Positions 17,487 to 27,767 of a stretch of DNA of 64,000 bases are shown here, in pieces. A program made the position numbers and the translations under genes. Origin of the DNA: Roseicella aerolata (GTDB taxonomy: Bacteria > Pseudomonadota > Alphaproteobacteria > Acetobacterales > Acetobacteraceae). Position 1 is the first letter of the stretch; every line of letters starts with the position of its first letter. Location: contig NZ_JAJAQI010000017.1 of NCBI RefSeq assembly GCF_020523605.1, positions 53,927-117,926 of the forward strand, read 5' to 3'. The notes beneath the pieces are model-generated. The model was not told where the DNA came from and did no database searches. It saw only the letters and a program-made list of their open reading frames with translations.

Positions 17487-17987
17487 ATGAACACAGATGC
17501 AACCCCCGGCAGCGCCGTGGGGAACGAGACGACATGGGCGCAGGACCACCGTAGCTTCGGCACCGCCTCCGCCAGCCGCGAGCGCCCCCTGAGGCATTCC
17601 AGGCAAGAGGTGAAGTTCAGCACAGCCCACGATGGCGGGGAGATCGCCACCCTCCGCGACCAGGACGGGCGAACCATAGTCGTTGATGCGGCCGACTACC
17701 GCCGCCTCCTCGCCCTCGGCTTCACGGGCCGCTGGTTCACTAACGAGGTTACGACAGGCTACCGCTACGTCCGGGTCAGCCGTGATCCGAGAGAGACGGG
17801 AGGACAGGCCCTTTTCACCGTCTCCCGGCTGATCCTCGGCGCCGGTGAGCGGCAGAGCGTCAGGCACCGCGACGGCAACCGGCTGAACCTCCGCCGCCGC
17901 AACCTTGCGCTGCGTGGCGGCAAGGGCGGGGCAGGGGCACAGGCCGCACTCCAGAAGGCGCAGGAGGGCCGGGCCGATGCCCGCTGA
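17487..17987 (+). CDS. HNH-like (HNH_3/AP2-type) nuclease family protein
   Basis: 166 residues from the ATG at 17487, which follows AGGAACAACG; a start 63 bases upstream is possible but has no ribosome site. The C-terminal half has the pattern of homing-type HNH proteins: a Trp/Tyr-rich beta segment (FTGRWFTNEVTTGYRYVRVS), a leu-rich helix, and RHRDGNRLNLRRRNL in place of the family's -DHIDGN-LDNRR-NL. The first Asp of the usual DH is Arg here, so catalysis is uncertain; a DNA-binding role is possible. Its end overlaps the next HNH gene by 11 bases, so the two were probably co-translated. Confidence 0.65.
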   Translation: MNTDATPGSAVGNETTWAQDHRSFGTASASRERPLRHSRQEVKFSTAHDGGEIATLRDQDGRTIVVDAADYRRLLALGFTGRWFTNEVTTGYRYVRVSRDPRETGGQALFTVSRLILGAGERQSVRHRDGNRLNLRRRNLALRGGKGGAGAQAALQKAQEGRADAR

Positions 17988-18531
17988 CGCTCCGGTGCTG
18001 CGCCTTATCGTCAGCCGCGTGGAGGCTCGGGAACGCGGCCTCACCCGTTTCTTCACCGGCCAGCCTTGCAAGCGCGGACACGTCGCCGAGCGCAGGGTGA
18101 AAGACTGGACGTGCATGGAATGCCATCGAGAGGAGCAAGCGCAGCGCCGTGCGACGCCGGAAGGAAGGGCGGCGGAGCGCGAGAGATGGCGACGATGGCG
18201 CGAGGCAAACCTTGAGGCAGACCGAGAGGCGGACCGCGAAAGGGGGCACCGCAGCAGTTCCAGGCGCCGCGCTGCGGACCCCCGAGCCTGCCCCGCGTGG
18301 GCCGATGAGGTAGCCATCGCGCGGGTCTAAGCGGAGGCCCGCCGGCTCACGAGGGAGACGGGCACTCGGCATGAGGTTGACCACATCGTCCCGCTCGTCA
18401 GCGATGTCGTTTGCGGCCCCCATGTCGCCGCGAACCTGCGGATCGTCACGGCGCGGGAGAACGCTGTGAAGGGGAACCGCCTCATCCCGGAGTTGCTGAA
18501 CAACAGGCCCACAGCGCGAGAGGTGGCGTAA
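17977..18531 (+). pseudogene. HNH endonuclease gene interrupted by one in-frame TAA
   Basis: Reading from the ATG at 17977, the first 117 codons give an N-terminal zinc-type module seen in phage HNH proteins (RFFTGQPCKRGHVAERR, then CMECHREE) and a charged helical linker. A TAA at 18328-18330 stops it. The same frame continues without a break to TAA at 18529-18531 and encodes a classic HNH core: HEVDHIVPLVSDVVCGPHVA, then NLRIVTARENAVKGNR. Relatives commonly have a tyrosine just before AEA-RL-RETG, so a single TAC/TAT to TAA change is the simplest explanation. The truncated product would lack the HNH catalytic core. Confidence 0.75.
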
Positions 18532-18693
18532 AGGCCCGGCACCCCCAAGGATGCCCCGTGGCGGCCCGTGGAGCGCCCTGGAGGCCGTTATCGTGCTTCC
18601 CCCTTTGCCCCCCCTTGCCCTGTGCGCTCGCCTCCTCCAGCGCCATCCGTAGAGGCCACATGAGGTATGTGCCAACTGCCGCCTTCCCGGCCA

Positions 18694-20133
18694 TCACGCG
18701 GCCTCGGCGGAAGCCTGTGCGGGCAGCAGCTTCGGAAGGCGCACCGCCTCGACGCACGCCCGAAGCGTCTCCAGCGTGTCGCCCGCGAAGTAGACCCCGA
18801 GCGTCACGTCCCGCTTGTCCTGCTTGTGCCCGACGATCTGCCTGACGACACGCTCGGGCTGGCCGGCGCGAATGGCTTCGGTGATGAACCACCGCCGCCA
18901 ACTGTGGAAGGTGACGCTGGATCGGCGCTGCCCCTCGGCCCGCTCATGCACGCCCACGGTAACGCGGTAGCGGTTGAAGCGGGCATTGATTGTCGGGGAA
19001 CGGCGCCCGTAGCGGTCAGGCTCGCCAAGCTCATGCAGCAGCCAAGCCGAGCCGTCCTTCCCCTTGCAGCGGCGCTCCACCAACTCGGCAAGGTCGGGGT
19101 GGATCGGCACCTTCCGAACCGCCGCCGCCGTCTTGGTCCCCGGCACATCGAAGATGCCACCAGCGCAGCGGGAGACGGTGAGGAGGCAGGCTTCCTCAAT
19201 CCGCATCCCTGACAAGGCCGAGAGCCGCATGAGGTCCAGCATCGCTTGATCCTGGGTGCCCGCCAGCAGCGCCCGGATTTCGTCATCCGTGAAGGGCCGC
19301 GCCGTCTCGTCCTCGCCCGGTGCCGCATCGCGCGGCTTGTTCGGGGCCTGCCTTGGCCACGGGTTTGCCCCGTCCGGGACGACACCCCGCGCCGCCATCC
19401 ACTGCCAATAGGAGGAGAGGGCGGAAGCGATGTCCCGGATGCGCTTGCCGCTCTTGTCCTCGGCGTGGAGGTGGGAGACGTAGCGGCCGGCGATGGCGCG
19501 GGTGATGCCGTGGATGATGGGGGCGATACCCTCTTTCGTCAGCCATTCCCCGAACGCCTGGACGATGCCTCGGAACTCCATCTGCGTCCGCGCCTTCCGC
19601 ACTCGACCCCTCCGGCCCGGCTCGGCAAGCCACCGCTCCATGTGCTGCTCCAACAGGACCGCACGGCCCCGCGCGATGTCAGCGAAGGCGCGGGCACGCT
19701 GCGTTCCCTCGGCTCGGGCGATCTCCTCCGCCCGGTCCCCGATGATGTCGTCCAGGCGCGACCGCGCCGCCTCAAGCGGGGACTGCACCTCCGGTTCGCC
19801 ATCCGCCCCCGGGATGGTGTGGACGCCCACATGCCACCCTTCCATGCGGCCCGCCTGAAGCGCCTCGGTTTGTTCCTGCAACGCCAGCGCCTCGGCCGTC
19901 ACAGGGTCCGTTGCGGGGCGCTTCCGCCGGGCCGCGTCAATGCGGGCGTGAAGCTCCAGGAGCACCTTCGGTAGTCGGGCCTGGGCAACGTGCTTGTCCC
20001 GCGTCCCCAGCGTCTTGACCAAGCGGACACGTCCCACCGCCTCTCGCAGATCGGAGGGCACATCAACGGCAGCGTAGAAGCCTTGCCGCCGCTGGACGAT
20101 GTAGCCGGGAACCCTCGCCACCTCACACCCCAC
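18694..20133 (-). CDS. int: tyrosine-type site-specific integrase of the rpsD element
   Basis: 479 residues from a GTG at 20133; no in-frame ATG occurs near the N-terminus, and an alternative GTG lies four codons on. The N-terminal arm-binding region is followed by a core-binding SAM-like domain (about 190-270). The catalytic domain has Arg311 (SGMRIEEA), a beta-hairpin Lys (VRKVPIH), His410 and Arg413 (HSWR), His436 (VGHK) and the nucleophile Tyr448 (GVYFAG). It would integrate and excise the element at the rpsD 3' end, and it sits next to attR as such genes usually do. Its start codon lies inside the right arm-type repeats, which suggests autoregulation. Confidence 0.93.
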   Translation of the reverse strand: MGCEVARVPGYIVQRRQGFYAAVDVPSDLREAVGRVRLVKTLGTRDKHVAQARLPKVLLELHARIDAARRKRPATDPVTAEALALQEQTEALQAGRMEGWHVGVHTIPGADGEPEVQSPLEAARSRLDDIIGDRAEEIARAEGTQRARAFADIARGRAVLLEQHMERWLAEPGRRGRVRKARTQMEFRGIVQAFGEWLTKEGIAPIIHGITRAIAGRYVSHLHAEDKSGKRIRDIASALSSYWQWMAARGVVPDGANPWPRQAPNKPRDAAPGEDETARPFTDDEIRALLAGTQDQAMLDLMRLSALSGMRIEEACLLTVSRCAGGIFDVPGTKTAAAVRKVPIHPDLAELVERRCKGKDGSAWLLHELGEPDRYGRRSPTINARFNRYRVTVGVHERAEGQRRSSVTFHSWRRWFITEAIRAGQPERVVRQIVGHKQDKRDVTLGVYFAGDTLETLRACVEAVRLPKLLPAQASAEAA

Positions 20134-20152
20134 CTCACGTTCTCCACCTCAC
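20118..20152 (+). repeat. right arm-type repeats (3 x CCACCTCAC)
   Basis: Direct copies at 20118-20126, 20130-20138 and 20144-20152, with start-to-start spacings of 12 and 14 bases, identical to the left set. They overlap the integrase start region and lie 54 bases inside attR. Confidence 0.7.
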
Positions 20153-20206
20153 GATGGCTACGGAGTGCTTGAATATCAAGGATTTCCTGGGGCGGGGGCT
20201 GCCGTG

Positions 20207-20226
20207 CGTCGAGTTCTACTCGCGCT
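20207..20226 (+). repeat. attR: right core attachment repeat
   Basis: A perfect 20-base copy of attL. It is followed by GA, completing the original rpsD TGA stop, and then by the displaced rpsD terminator. Confidence 0.9.
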
Positions 20227-20256
20227 GACCCTCGGTTCCCGACGGAGCATATGGAA

Positions 20257-20290
20257 CGCCAGGCCCGCAGGGGCCTGGCGTTTTGCTTTT
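20257..20290 (+). terminator. original rpsD intrinsic terminator, displaced by the element
   Basis: A perfect 10-bp stem (20257-20266 with 20271-20280, 4-base loop GCAG) is followed by TTTTGCTTTT. It lies about 30 bases after the ancestral rpsD stop, now 5.5 kb from rpsD. It may also serve the convergent glycosyltransferase gene. Confidence 0.85.
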
Positions 20291-20307
20291 CCCGGGCCGG
20301 GTCTGGG

Positions 20308-20350
20308 GCGGATCGCGGAGGGGCGTGAACGCCCCGCAGCGTGAATCCGC
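20308..20350. repeat. dispersed intergenic hairpin repeat, family A, copy 2
   Basis: Begins GCGGATCGCGGAGGGGCG and ends GCGTGAATCCGC. It matches 9969-10013 closely and can fold with outer GCGGAT/ATCCGC and inner GGGGCGT/ACGCCCC arms. Confidence 0.6.
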
Positions 20351-20421
20351 CCTACGGACAATCGGCTGCAGGGGCCGCCTGACCCCCGGCAGGGGGCGCG
20401 AGGGGACGGCGTCCCCCGGCA

Positions 20422-21396
20422 TCACCCCGGATAGGCCACGAAGGGCCCGTGCAGCGCCCGCGGCAGCATCGGCAGGGCATGCGCCGCCGCCAGCAGCAGC
20501 GCCCGCTTCGGCGTCGGCGCCTGCGCGACCGAGGCGCGCAGCTGTTCCAGCCCGGCCGCCCGCTGGCCGTGCCGGATCAGCTCCCGCCCGACGATCCAGG
20601 CATTCTCCGCCTCCGCCCGCCGGCGGATCGCGATGAAGCGCGCCGCCCCCAGCCTGGCCTCCAGCGCCGGGTTGCCCCAGATCGCCAGCATGGCCGGCGC
20701 GAAGGCCGCGGGGTCCCGCGCCATGCGGTTATAGGCGCTGCCGGCGCGCTCCCGCACGAAGAGCAGCGGGGAGCGGTCCTCGACCGCCGCCCAAGGGCCC
20801 TGCAGGGAAAGGCGGATCCAGTATTCCCAATCCTCCCCGTAGCGGAGCCGCGGCAGGAAGGGCCCGGCCTGCTGCACCGCCGCGCGCCGCAGCAGCAACT
20901 GGCCGCCATTGGCGAAGAGGTTCTCGACCAGCAGCCGCTCCAGCAGGTCCCCGGCCGGGACCGCGCCGCCCTTGCGGCGGAGCGGCGGGTCGCCCGGCCC
21001 GGCCGATTCCGCCATGAAGGCGCAGGCGCCATGCGCGCCCACCGCCTCGGGCGCCGCCGCCAGCGCCGCGACCAGGCGGGAGAGGGCGTCGGGCGCCAGC
21101 CAGTCATCGGCATCGAGGAAGAGGATCGCGTCGCCGCGCGCTTCCGCCATCGCCCGGCTGCGGGCGGCGGAGACGCCGGCATTCTCCTGCCGCAACAGGC
21201 GGATGCGCGGGTCCTTGCGGGCCGCAACGACGGCGGCGGTCCCGTCGGAGGAGCCGTCATCGACGACGATCATCTCCCAGTCCGGGAAATCCTGCGCCAG
21301 CACGCTGTCCACCGCCGCGCCGATGAAGCGGGCGACGTCATAGGCCGGGGTCAGGATGGAGACGGCGGGGGCAGGGGTGGCAAGCTCGCGCGACAT
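20422..21396 (-). CDS. family 2 glycosyltransferase
   Basis: 324 residues. The GT-A fold is clear: VSILTPAYDVARFIGAAVDS, the VVDDGSSDGT nucleotide-sugar site, ENAGVSAARSRAMAEARGD, and the metal-binding DxD-type FLDADDWL. The C-terminal third is helical and has no membrane segment. It transfers a sugar to an unknown acceptor, probably in exopolysaccharide or lipopolysaccharide assembly, but no other polysaccharide genes are near. The ATG at 21396 is the natural start. The 357 bases upstream (21397-21753) hold no supported gene. Confidence 0.85.
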   Translation of the reverse strand: MSRELATPAPAVSILTPAYDVARFIGAAVDSVLAQDFPDWEMIVVDDGSSDGTAAVVAARKDPRIRLLRQENAGVSAARSRAMAEARGDAILFLDADDWLAPDALSRLVAALAAAPEAVGAHGACAFMAESAGPGDPPLRRKGGAVPAGDLLERLLVENLFANGGQLLLRRAAVQQAGPFLPRLRYGEDWEYWIRLSLQGPWAAVEDRSPLLFVRERAGSAYNRMARDPAAFAPAMLAIWGNPALEARLGAARFIAIRRRAEAENAWIVGRELIRHGQRAAGLEQLRASVAQAPTPKRALLLAAAHALPMLPRALHGPFVAYPG

Positions 21397-21753
21397 GGAA
21401 CATGCGTGGCACGGGGCGCCCTGGCAAAGGGTTCACAGGGCAGCGAAGACCGGTCAAAAGATGAAGGAGTCCAGTGCCCTGCCGGGCACCCGCCGCGCCC
21501 CGCAACCCGTCCGGCCGATCCCGGCCGCCTGCGGGGCGATGGAAGGCCGACCCCCCTCCATGCCCGTACGGCCGCCATGGCCCCTGCCGAAGGGCACGGG
21601 CCGACAAAGGGGCGCCTGTGGTGAGCAGGCCCCGAGGCCCGCGTCACGGCCGGCAGCCGGGCTGGCCAGGCTCCTTCGGCGCGCCGTCTCCGGACCGGGC
21701 CCCCGGAGGAGTCCCCCGCCCGGGAAAGACGGCCCGCGGGTGTCCTGCCCGTC

Positions 21754-22092
21754 TCAGCCCTCGGCCGAGACCGGCACGCCCTTCTCCTTCAGCATGCCCT
21801 GCAGCTCGCCGGCCTGGAACATCTCCATGATGATGTCGCAGCCACCGACGAACTCGCCCTTCACATAGAGCTGCGGGATGGTCGGCCAGTTGGTGTAGGC
21901 CTTGATCCCCTCGCGGATCTCCATGTCCTCCAGGACATTCACGCCCTTGAAGGGCACGCCCAGATGCGAAAGGATCTGCACCACGCGGGCGGAGAAGCCG
22001 CATTGCGGGAACACCGGCGTGCCCTTCATGTAGAGCACCACGGGATTCGCCTTGATGTCGGTCTCGATGCGCTCGAACACCGGGTTGGTCAT
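21754..22092 (-). CDS. grxD: monothiol glutaredoxin, Grx4 family
   Basis: 112 residues with the CGFS active site (Cys31), the glutathione-binding [19 protein letters not shown] stretch and normal length. These proteins bind and transfer [2Fe-2S] clusters, usually with a BolA partner, in the cytosol. The BolA-type gene lies 72 bases upstream on the same strand, the classical pairing. The start ATG at 22092 is preceded by GGAACGAAC, a weak ribosome site. Confidence 0.95.
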   Translation of the reverse strand: MTNPVFERIETDIKANPVVLYMKGTPVFPQCGFSARVVQILSHLGVPFKGVNVLEDMEIREGIKAYTNWPTIPQLYVKGEFVGGCDIIMEMFQAGELQGMLKEKGVPVSAEG

Positions 22093-22164
22093 TCTGTTCG
22101 TTCCTTCTGCGATCCGCGGCGCCGCGCGGGCGCCGTCAACCCCAACTCCGTCGCGGCCCGGGCC

Positions 22165-22392
22165 TCAGCCCGGCGCCGAGGTCTGCAGCGCAAGGGCGTG
22201 CAACTGCCCGCCCATGCGCCCCTGCAGCGCGGCATAGACGATCTGGTGCTGCTGCACGCGGCTCTTGCCGCGGAAGGCCTCCGAGACGACGGTCGCGGCA
22301 TAGTGGTCGCCGTCGCCGGCCAGGTCCTCGATGGTGACCTGGGCGTCAGGCAGGGCTGCCTTGATCAGCGCCTCGATCTCCGCCGGCTGCAT
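22165..22392 (-). CDS. BolA/IbaG family protein
   Basis: 75 residues from the ATG at 22392, preferred because GAAGGG then sits 6 bases away; a second ATG two codons upstream would place the ribosome site too close. The fold is the class II KH-like BolA domain, with the conserved YAATVVSEAFRGKSRVQQHQIVY region and the helix-strand HALAL end. It works with the CGFS glutaredoxin encoded next in iron-sulfur cluster handling. A single His in the VQQHQ loop is the expected cluster ligand. The gene follows purL by 29 bases, so purL-bolA-grxD may be one transcript. Confidence 0.9.
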   Translation of the reverse strand: MQPAEIEALIKAALPDAQVTIEDLAGDGDHYAATVVSEAFRGKSRVQQHQIVYAALQGRMGGQLHALALQTSAPG

Positions 22393-22421
22393 CGCCATCC
22401 CTTCACGCTCCCCCAGCTCGG

Positions 22422-24647
<2,226 letters not shown>

Positions 24648-24744
24648 GCGGACGGGATTCCCATGGGGCCGAACTGTCGGGGCCTTATAGCACCCGCGGC
24701 GGAAATGGCGCGCGCCACGGCGCCGCTTCGGGGGAACGCCTGCC

Positions 24745-26517
24745 ATGCGCCGAGCCGTCCTGTCCCTCCTGCTCCTGCTCGCGCCCGCCCTGCCGGCCCT
24801 GGCCCAGGGGAACAGGGTTGGCGAGGGGCCGCCCAAGGCGCCGGCCCCCGCCGCTCAGTGTCCGGACGACATGCGGGCCTATGCCGATACCGATGCGGTG
24901 CTCACCTGCGCCTGCCCGGCGGAGCTGACCGGGCGGGGGACGGTCCGGGGGACCGGCACCTACACGGCGGACAGCGCCACCTGCCTGGCGGCGGTGCATG
25001 CCGGGATGATCGCCCGCGGCGGGGGCGAGGTGACGGTGGAGATGCTGCCGGGCCAGCCGCGGCATCCCGGCACCACGCGGAACGGCGTCACCTCGGGCAA
25101 TGCCGGCCCGAGCCAGGCCAGCTTCCGCTTCCAGGGGGTGCCGCAGCAGGCGGCCGCGCCTGCCCCGGTCGGGCCGACGGTGCTCGGCCAATGCCCGGAC
25201 AACATGGCTGCCTTCACCGATGCCGGGGAGGTGGTGACCTGCACCTGCCCCGCCTCCCTGCTCGGCCAGGGTTCGGTCTGGGGGACCGACATCTACACGG
25301 CCGATAGCGGCACCTGCCGCGCCGCCCTGCATGCCGGGATGGTCGGTCGGCAGGGCGGGCCGGTGACGATGGAGATGCTCGACGGCCAGCCGCGCTATGT
25401 TGGCACCACCCGGAACGGCGTCACCTCCGCCAATTACGGGTCCTACAAGGCCAGCTTCCGCTTCCAGGGGGAGCCGGTGGCGCGGCCGGCGCAGCCGCAG
25501 CCCGCAGCGGCCCCCGCCCAGTGCCCGGACGACATGCTGGCCTATGCCGGCAGCGACGAGGTGCTGGCCTGCACCTGCCCGGCCTCCCTGCTCGGCCGGG
25601 GCTCGGTCTGGGGGACCGACATCTACACGGCCGATAGCGGCACCTGCCGCGCCGCCCTGCATGCCGGCATGATCGGCCGGCAGGGCGGGCCGGTGACGGT
25701 GGAGATGCTGGAAGGCCAGCCGCGCTATGTCGGCACCACCCGGAACGGCGTCACCTCCGCCAATTACGGCGCCTACCAGGCCAGCTTCCGCTTCCAGGGG
25801 GAGCCGCGGCGGCGCCAGGCGGCGGGGCCCGCAGGCCCCGCGCTCTGCCCGGACACCATGCTGGCCTATGCCGACAGCGACGAGGCGCTGTCCTGCCTCT
25901 GCCCCGGGGAGGCGACGCTGCGCGGCAGCGTCTGGGGCACCGATATCTACACCGCCGATTCCGGCACCTGCCGGGCCGCGGTGCATGCCGGCGTCATCGG
26001 GCTGACGGGCGGCACCGTCTCCCTGCAGATGCTGCCGGGGCAGCCGCGCTATGTCGGGACCACCCGCAACGGCCTCGCCTCCTCGAACTACAATGCCTAC
26101 CGGGCGAGCTTCCGCTTCGAGGGCGGGCAGCGCGCCAGCGCCCCGGTGCAGGCGCCGGTGGAGGAGAGCCTGCGGCGCACCGGGCAGGTGCAGCTCTACA
26201 TCACCTTCCGGGTCAACTCGGCCGATCTCGACATCGCCGCGGCGCCGGTGCTGACGGAACTGCGGGATGCGCTGATGGCCGACCCCTCCCTGCGGCTGCG
26301 GCTGGTCGGGCATACCGACAGCACGGGCACGCGCGCGGTCAACGCGCCGCTGTCGCAGCGGCGGGCGGAATCGGTGCGGCAATGGCTGGTGGCCAGCGGC
26401 ATCGCCGCCGGCCGGCTCTCGGCGGAGGGGAGGGGGCCGGACGAGCCGATCGCGGACAATGCGACGGAGGCCGGGCGGTCGCTGAACCGCCGGGTGCAGG
26501 CGGCGCGGGCGCCGTAG
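24745..26517 (+). CDS. secreted protein with four LCCL domains and a C-terminal OmpA domain
   Basis: 590 residues. A signal peptide ([21 protein letters not shown]) is followed by four tandem LCCL-type domains at about 38-131, 149-243, 259-353 and 367-461. Each has the pattern [42 protein letters not shown] and a SFRF end. The C-terminal 110 residues are an OmpA/peptidoglycan-binding domain ([46 protein letters not shown]). Domains 2 and 3 are nearly identical at DNA level, indicating a recent duplication. The protein is presumably periplasmic and anchored to peptidoglycan; what LCCL binds in bacteria is unclear. It interrupts the purine cluster on the opposite strand. Confidence 0.85.
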   Translation: MRRAVLSLLLLLAPALPALAQGNRVGEGPPKAPAPAAQCPDDMRAYADTDAVLTCACPAELTGRGTVRGTGTYTADSATCLAAVHAGMIARGGGEVTVEMLPGQPRHPGTTRNGVTSGNAGPSQASFRFQGVPQQAAAPAPVGPTVLGQCPDNMAAFTDAGEVVTCTCPASLLGQGSVWGTDIYTADSGTCRAALHAGMVGRQGGPVTMEMLDGQPRYVGTTRNGVTSANYGSYKASFRFQGEPVARPAQPQPAAAPAQCPDDMLAYAGSDEVLACTCPASLLGRGSVWGTDIYTADSGTCRAALHAGMIGRQGGPVTVEMLEGQPRYVGTTRNGVTSANYGAYQASFRFQGEPRRRQAAGPAGPALCPDTMLAYADSDEALSCLCPGEATLRGSVWGTDIYTADSGTCRAAVHAGVIGLTGGTVSLQMLPGQPRYVGTTRNGLASSNYNAYRASFRFEGGQRASAPVQAPVEESLRRTGQVQLYITFRVNSADLDIAAAPVLTELRDALMADPSLRLRLVGHTDSTGTRAVNAPLSQRRAESVRQWLVASGIAAGRLSAEGRGPDEPIADNATEAGRSLNRRVQAARAP

Positions 26518-26533
26518 GGCCGCGCGGCGAAGG

Positions 26534-27235
26534 CTACGCCGCCTCGGCGAAACTCGCCGCCAGGCTCTCGAACAGCGGCAGCCCATCCGTCCCGTCGATC
26601 TGCGGATCGACCTGGTTCTCGGGGTGCGGCATCAGCCCCAGGATGCGCAGGTTGGGCGAGAGGATGCCGGCGATGCTGCGCGCGCTGCCATTGCGGTTCG
26701 CGGCTTCCGTCACCTCGCCCGCCGGCGTGCTGTAGCGCAGCGCCACCAGCCCCTCGCCCTCCAGCCGGTCGAGGACCGCCGCCTCGGCGAAGTAGTTGCC
26801 GTCGCCATGCGCCATGGTGGAGCGGAAGACCTGGCCCTGCCGGAAGCGGTGGGTGAAGGGCGTGTCCGCCCGCTCCACCCGCATGTGGCAGTCCATGGAC
26901 AGGAAGCGCAGGGTCGCGTTGCGCAGCAGCGCGCCGGGCAGCAGCCCTGCCTCGGTCAGCATCTGGAAGCCGTTGCAGACGCCGAGCACATGCCCGCCCT
27001 TCGCGGCGAATTCCCGGACCGCCCGCATGATCGGGCTCTGCGCCGCCATGGCGCCGCAGCGGAGATAGTCGCCATAGGAGAAGCCGCCCGGCAGCACCAC
27101 CAGGTCGGTGCCCGCGGGCAGTTCCGTGTCGCGGTGCCAGAGCATGGCGGGCTTGCGGCCCGTCACCCGCTGCAGCGCCAAAGCCATGTCGCGCTCGCGG
27201 TTCGTGCCCGGGAAGAGGACGAGTCCTGCACGCAT
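26534..27235 (-). CDS. purQ: phosphoribosylformylglycinamidine synthase glutaminase subunit I
   Basis: 233 residues from the ATG at 27235; a GTG one codon upstream is an alternative. It is a class I glutamine amidotransferase that supplies ammonia to PurL. The nucleophile is Cys87 in GVCNGFQ, and the His-Glu pair lies in LMPHPENQ near the C-terminus. The [13 protein letters not shown] oxyanion region is also typical. The gene begins within 10 bases of the upstream small membrane gene. Confidence 0.95.
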   Translation of the reverse strand: MRAGLVLFPGTNRERDMALALQRVTGRKPAMLWHRDTELPAGTDLVVLPGGFSYGDYLRCGAMAAQSPIMRAVREFAAKGGHVLGVCNGFQMLTEAGLLPGALLRNATLRFLSMDCHMRVERADTPFTHRFRQGQVFRSTMAHGDGNYFAEAAVLDRLEGEGLVALRYSTPAGEVTEAANRNGSARSIAGILSPNLRILGLMPHPENQVDPQIDGTDGLPLFESLAASFAEAA

Positions 27236-27242
27236 CACACCA

Positions 27243-27476
27243 TCACCCCTGCCATACCCGCAGCCAGTGCAGGCCGCCGAGCACCAGAATTGTCGTCAGC
27301 GCGGCGAGCGTCGCCGCGGTCAGCCAGCGGTTCAGTTTCTTCTTCTGCGCCGCGACCCAGCCGCCGCGCGGCGCCGGCGCGGCGCGCAGCGCCGCCACCC
27401 GGTCCTCCCGCCAGCGGAGCCCGATGCTGATCAGCACCGTCAGCACCGCCATGATGACGAGGGAGACCTTGATCAC
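27243..27476 (-). CDS. small two-helix membrane protein between purS and purQ
   Basis: 77 residues with two hydrophobic segments (about 3-20 and 52-71) and a basic cytoplasmic-type loop ([17 protein letters not shown]). This resembles, from memory, twin-transmembrane proteins of the HIG1 or DUF type, but the characteristic motif is not certain. It starts 51 bases after purS and ends 7 bases before purQ, so it is co-transcribed with the purine genes. No purine-related function can be inferred from the sequence. Confidence 0.7.
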   Translation of the reverse strand: MIKVSLVIMAVLTVLISIGLRWREDRVAALRAAPAPRGGWVAAQKKKLNRWLTAATLAALTTILVLGGLHWLRVWQG

Positions 27477-27527
27477 CGGCGGGCTGCCCGCAGGCTGCGG
27501 CGGCGCGCTGTCTGCGCGGCGGTCAAG

Positions 27528-27767
27528 TCAGGCGACCTCGACCCGGAAGCTCTCGATCACCGTATTGGCCAGCAGCTTGCGCGCCATCTCCTCGGCCGCC
27601 TGCTTCGCGCGGGCGGCATCGGTCTCGGCGATGTCCAGCTCGATCACCTTGCCCGCGCGCACCTCGCCGATGCCCTCGAAGCCGAGGCCCGCCAGGGCAT
27701 GGCCGATCGCCTTGCCCTGCGGGTCCAGCACGCCCGCCTTCGGCATCACCGTCACCAGAACCTTCAT
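27528..27767 (-). CDS. purS: phosphoribosylformylglycinamidine synthase subunit PurS
   Basis: 79 residues, the normal size. It starts MKVLVTVMPKAGVLDPQGKA and shows the GLGFEGIGEVRAGKVIEL strand-turn-strand core. PurS bridges PurL and PurQ in the FGAM synthase complex. Its ATG overlaps the stop of the upstream small membrane gene (ATGA), which is strong evidence for a single transcript. Confidence 0.95.
   Translation of the reverse strand: MKVLVTVMPKAGVLDPQGKAIGHALAGLGFEGIGEVRAGKVIELDIAETDAARAKQAAEEMARKLLANTVIESFRVEVA

Larger units (their letters stand above)
14706..20226. mobile_element. integrative element inserted in the 3' end of rpsD
   Basis: About 5.5 kb bounded by a perfect 20-bp direct repeat, with a tyrosine integrase at the right edge and matched integrase arm-type repeats inside both ends. 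Contents in order: small membrane protein (minus), res-like site, serine resolvase, ParB-like protein, HNH-like protein, a broken HNH gene, and integrase (minus). Base composition is visibly less G+C-rich than the flanks and there are more non-coding gaps. No phage structural, conjugation or obvious cargo genes are present. It is either a minimal integrative element or satellite, or a reduced remnant of a larger one. The insertion preserves S4 coding but separates rpsD from its terminator. Confidence 0.88.

Noticed and set aside
18482..18901. 139-codon minus-strand frame at the 3' side of the integrase gene
   Set aside because: It overlaps the integrase in another frame and has no domain or ribosome site.
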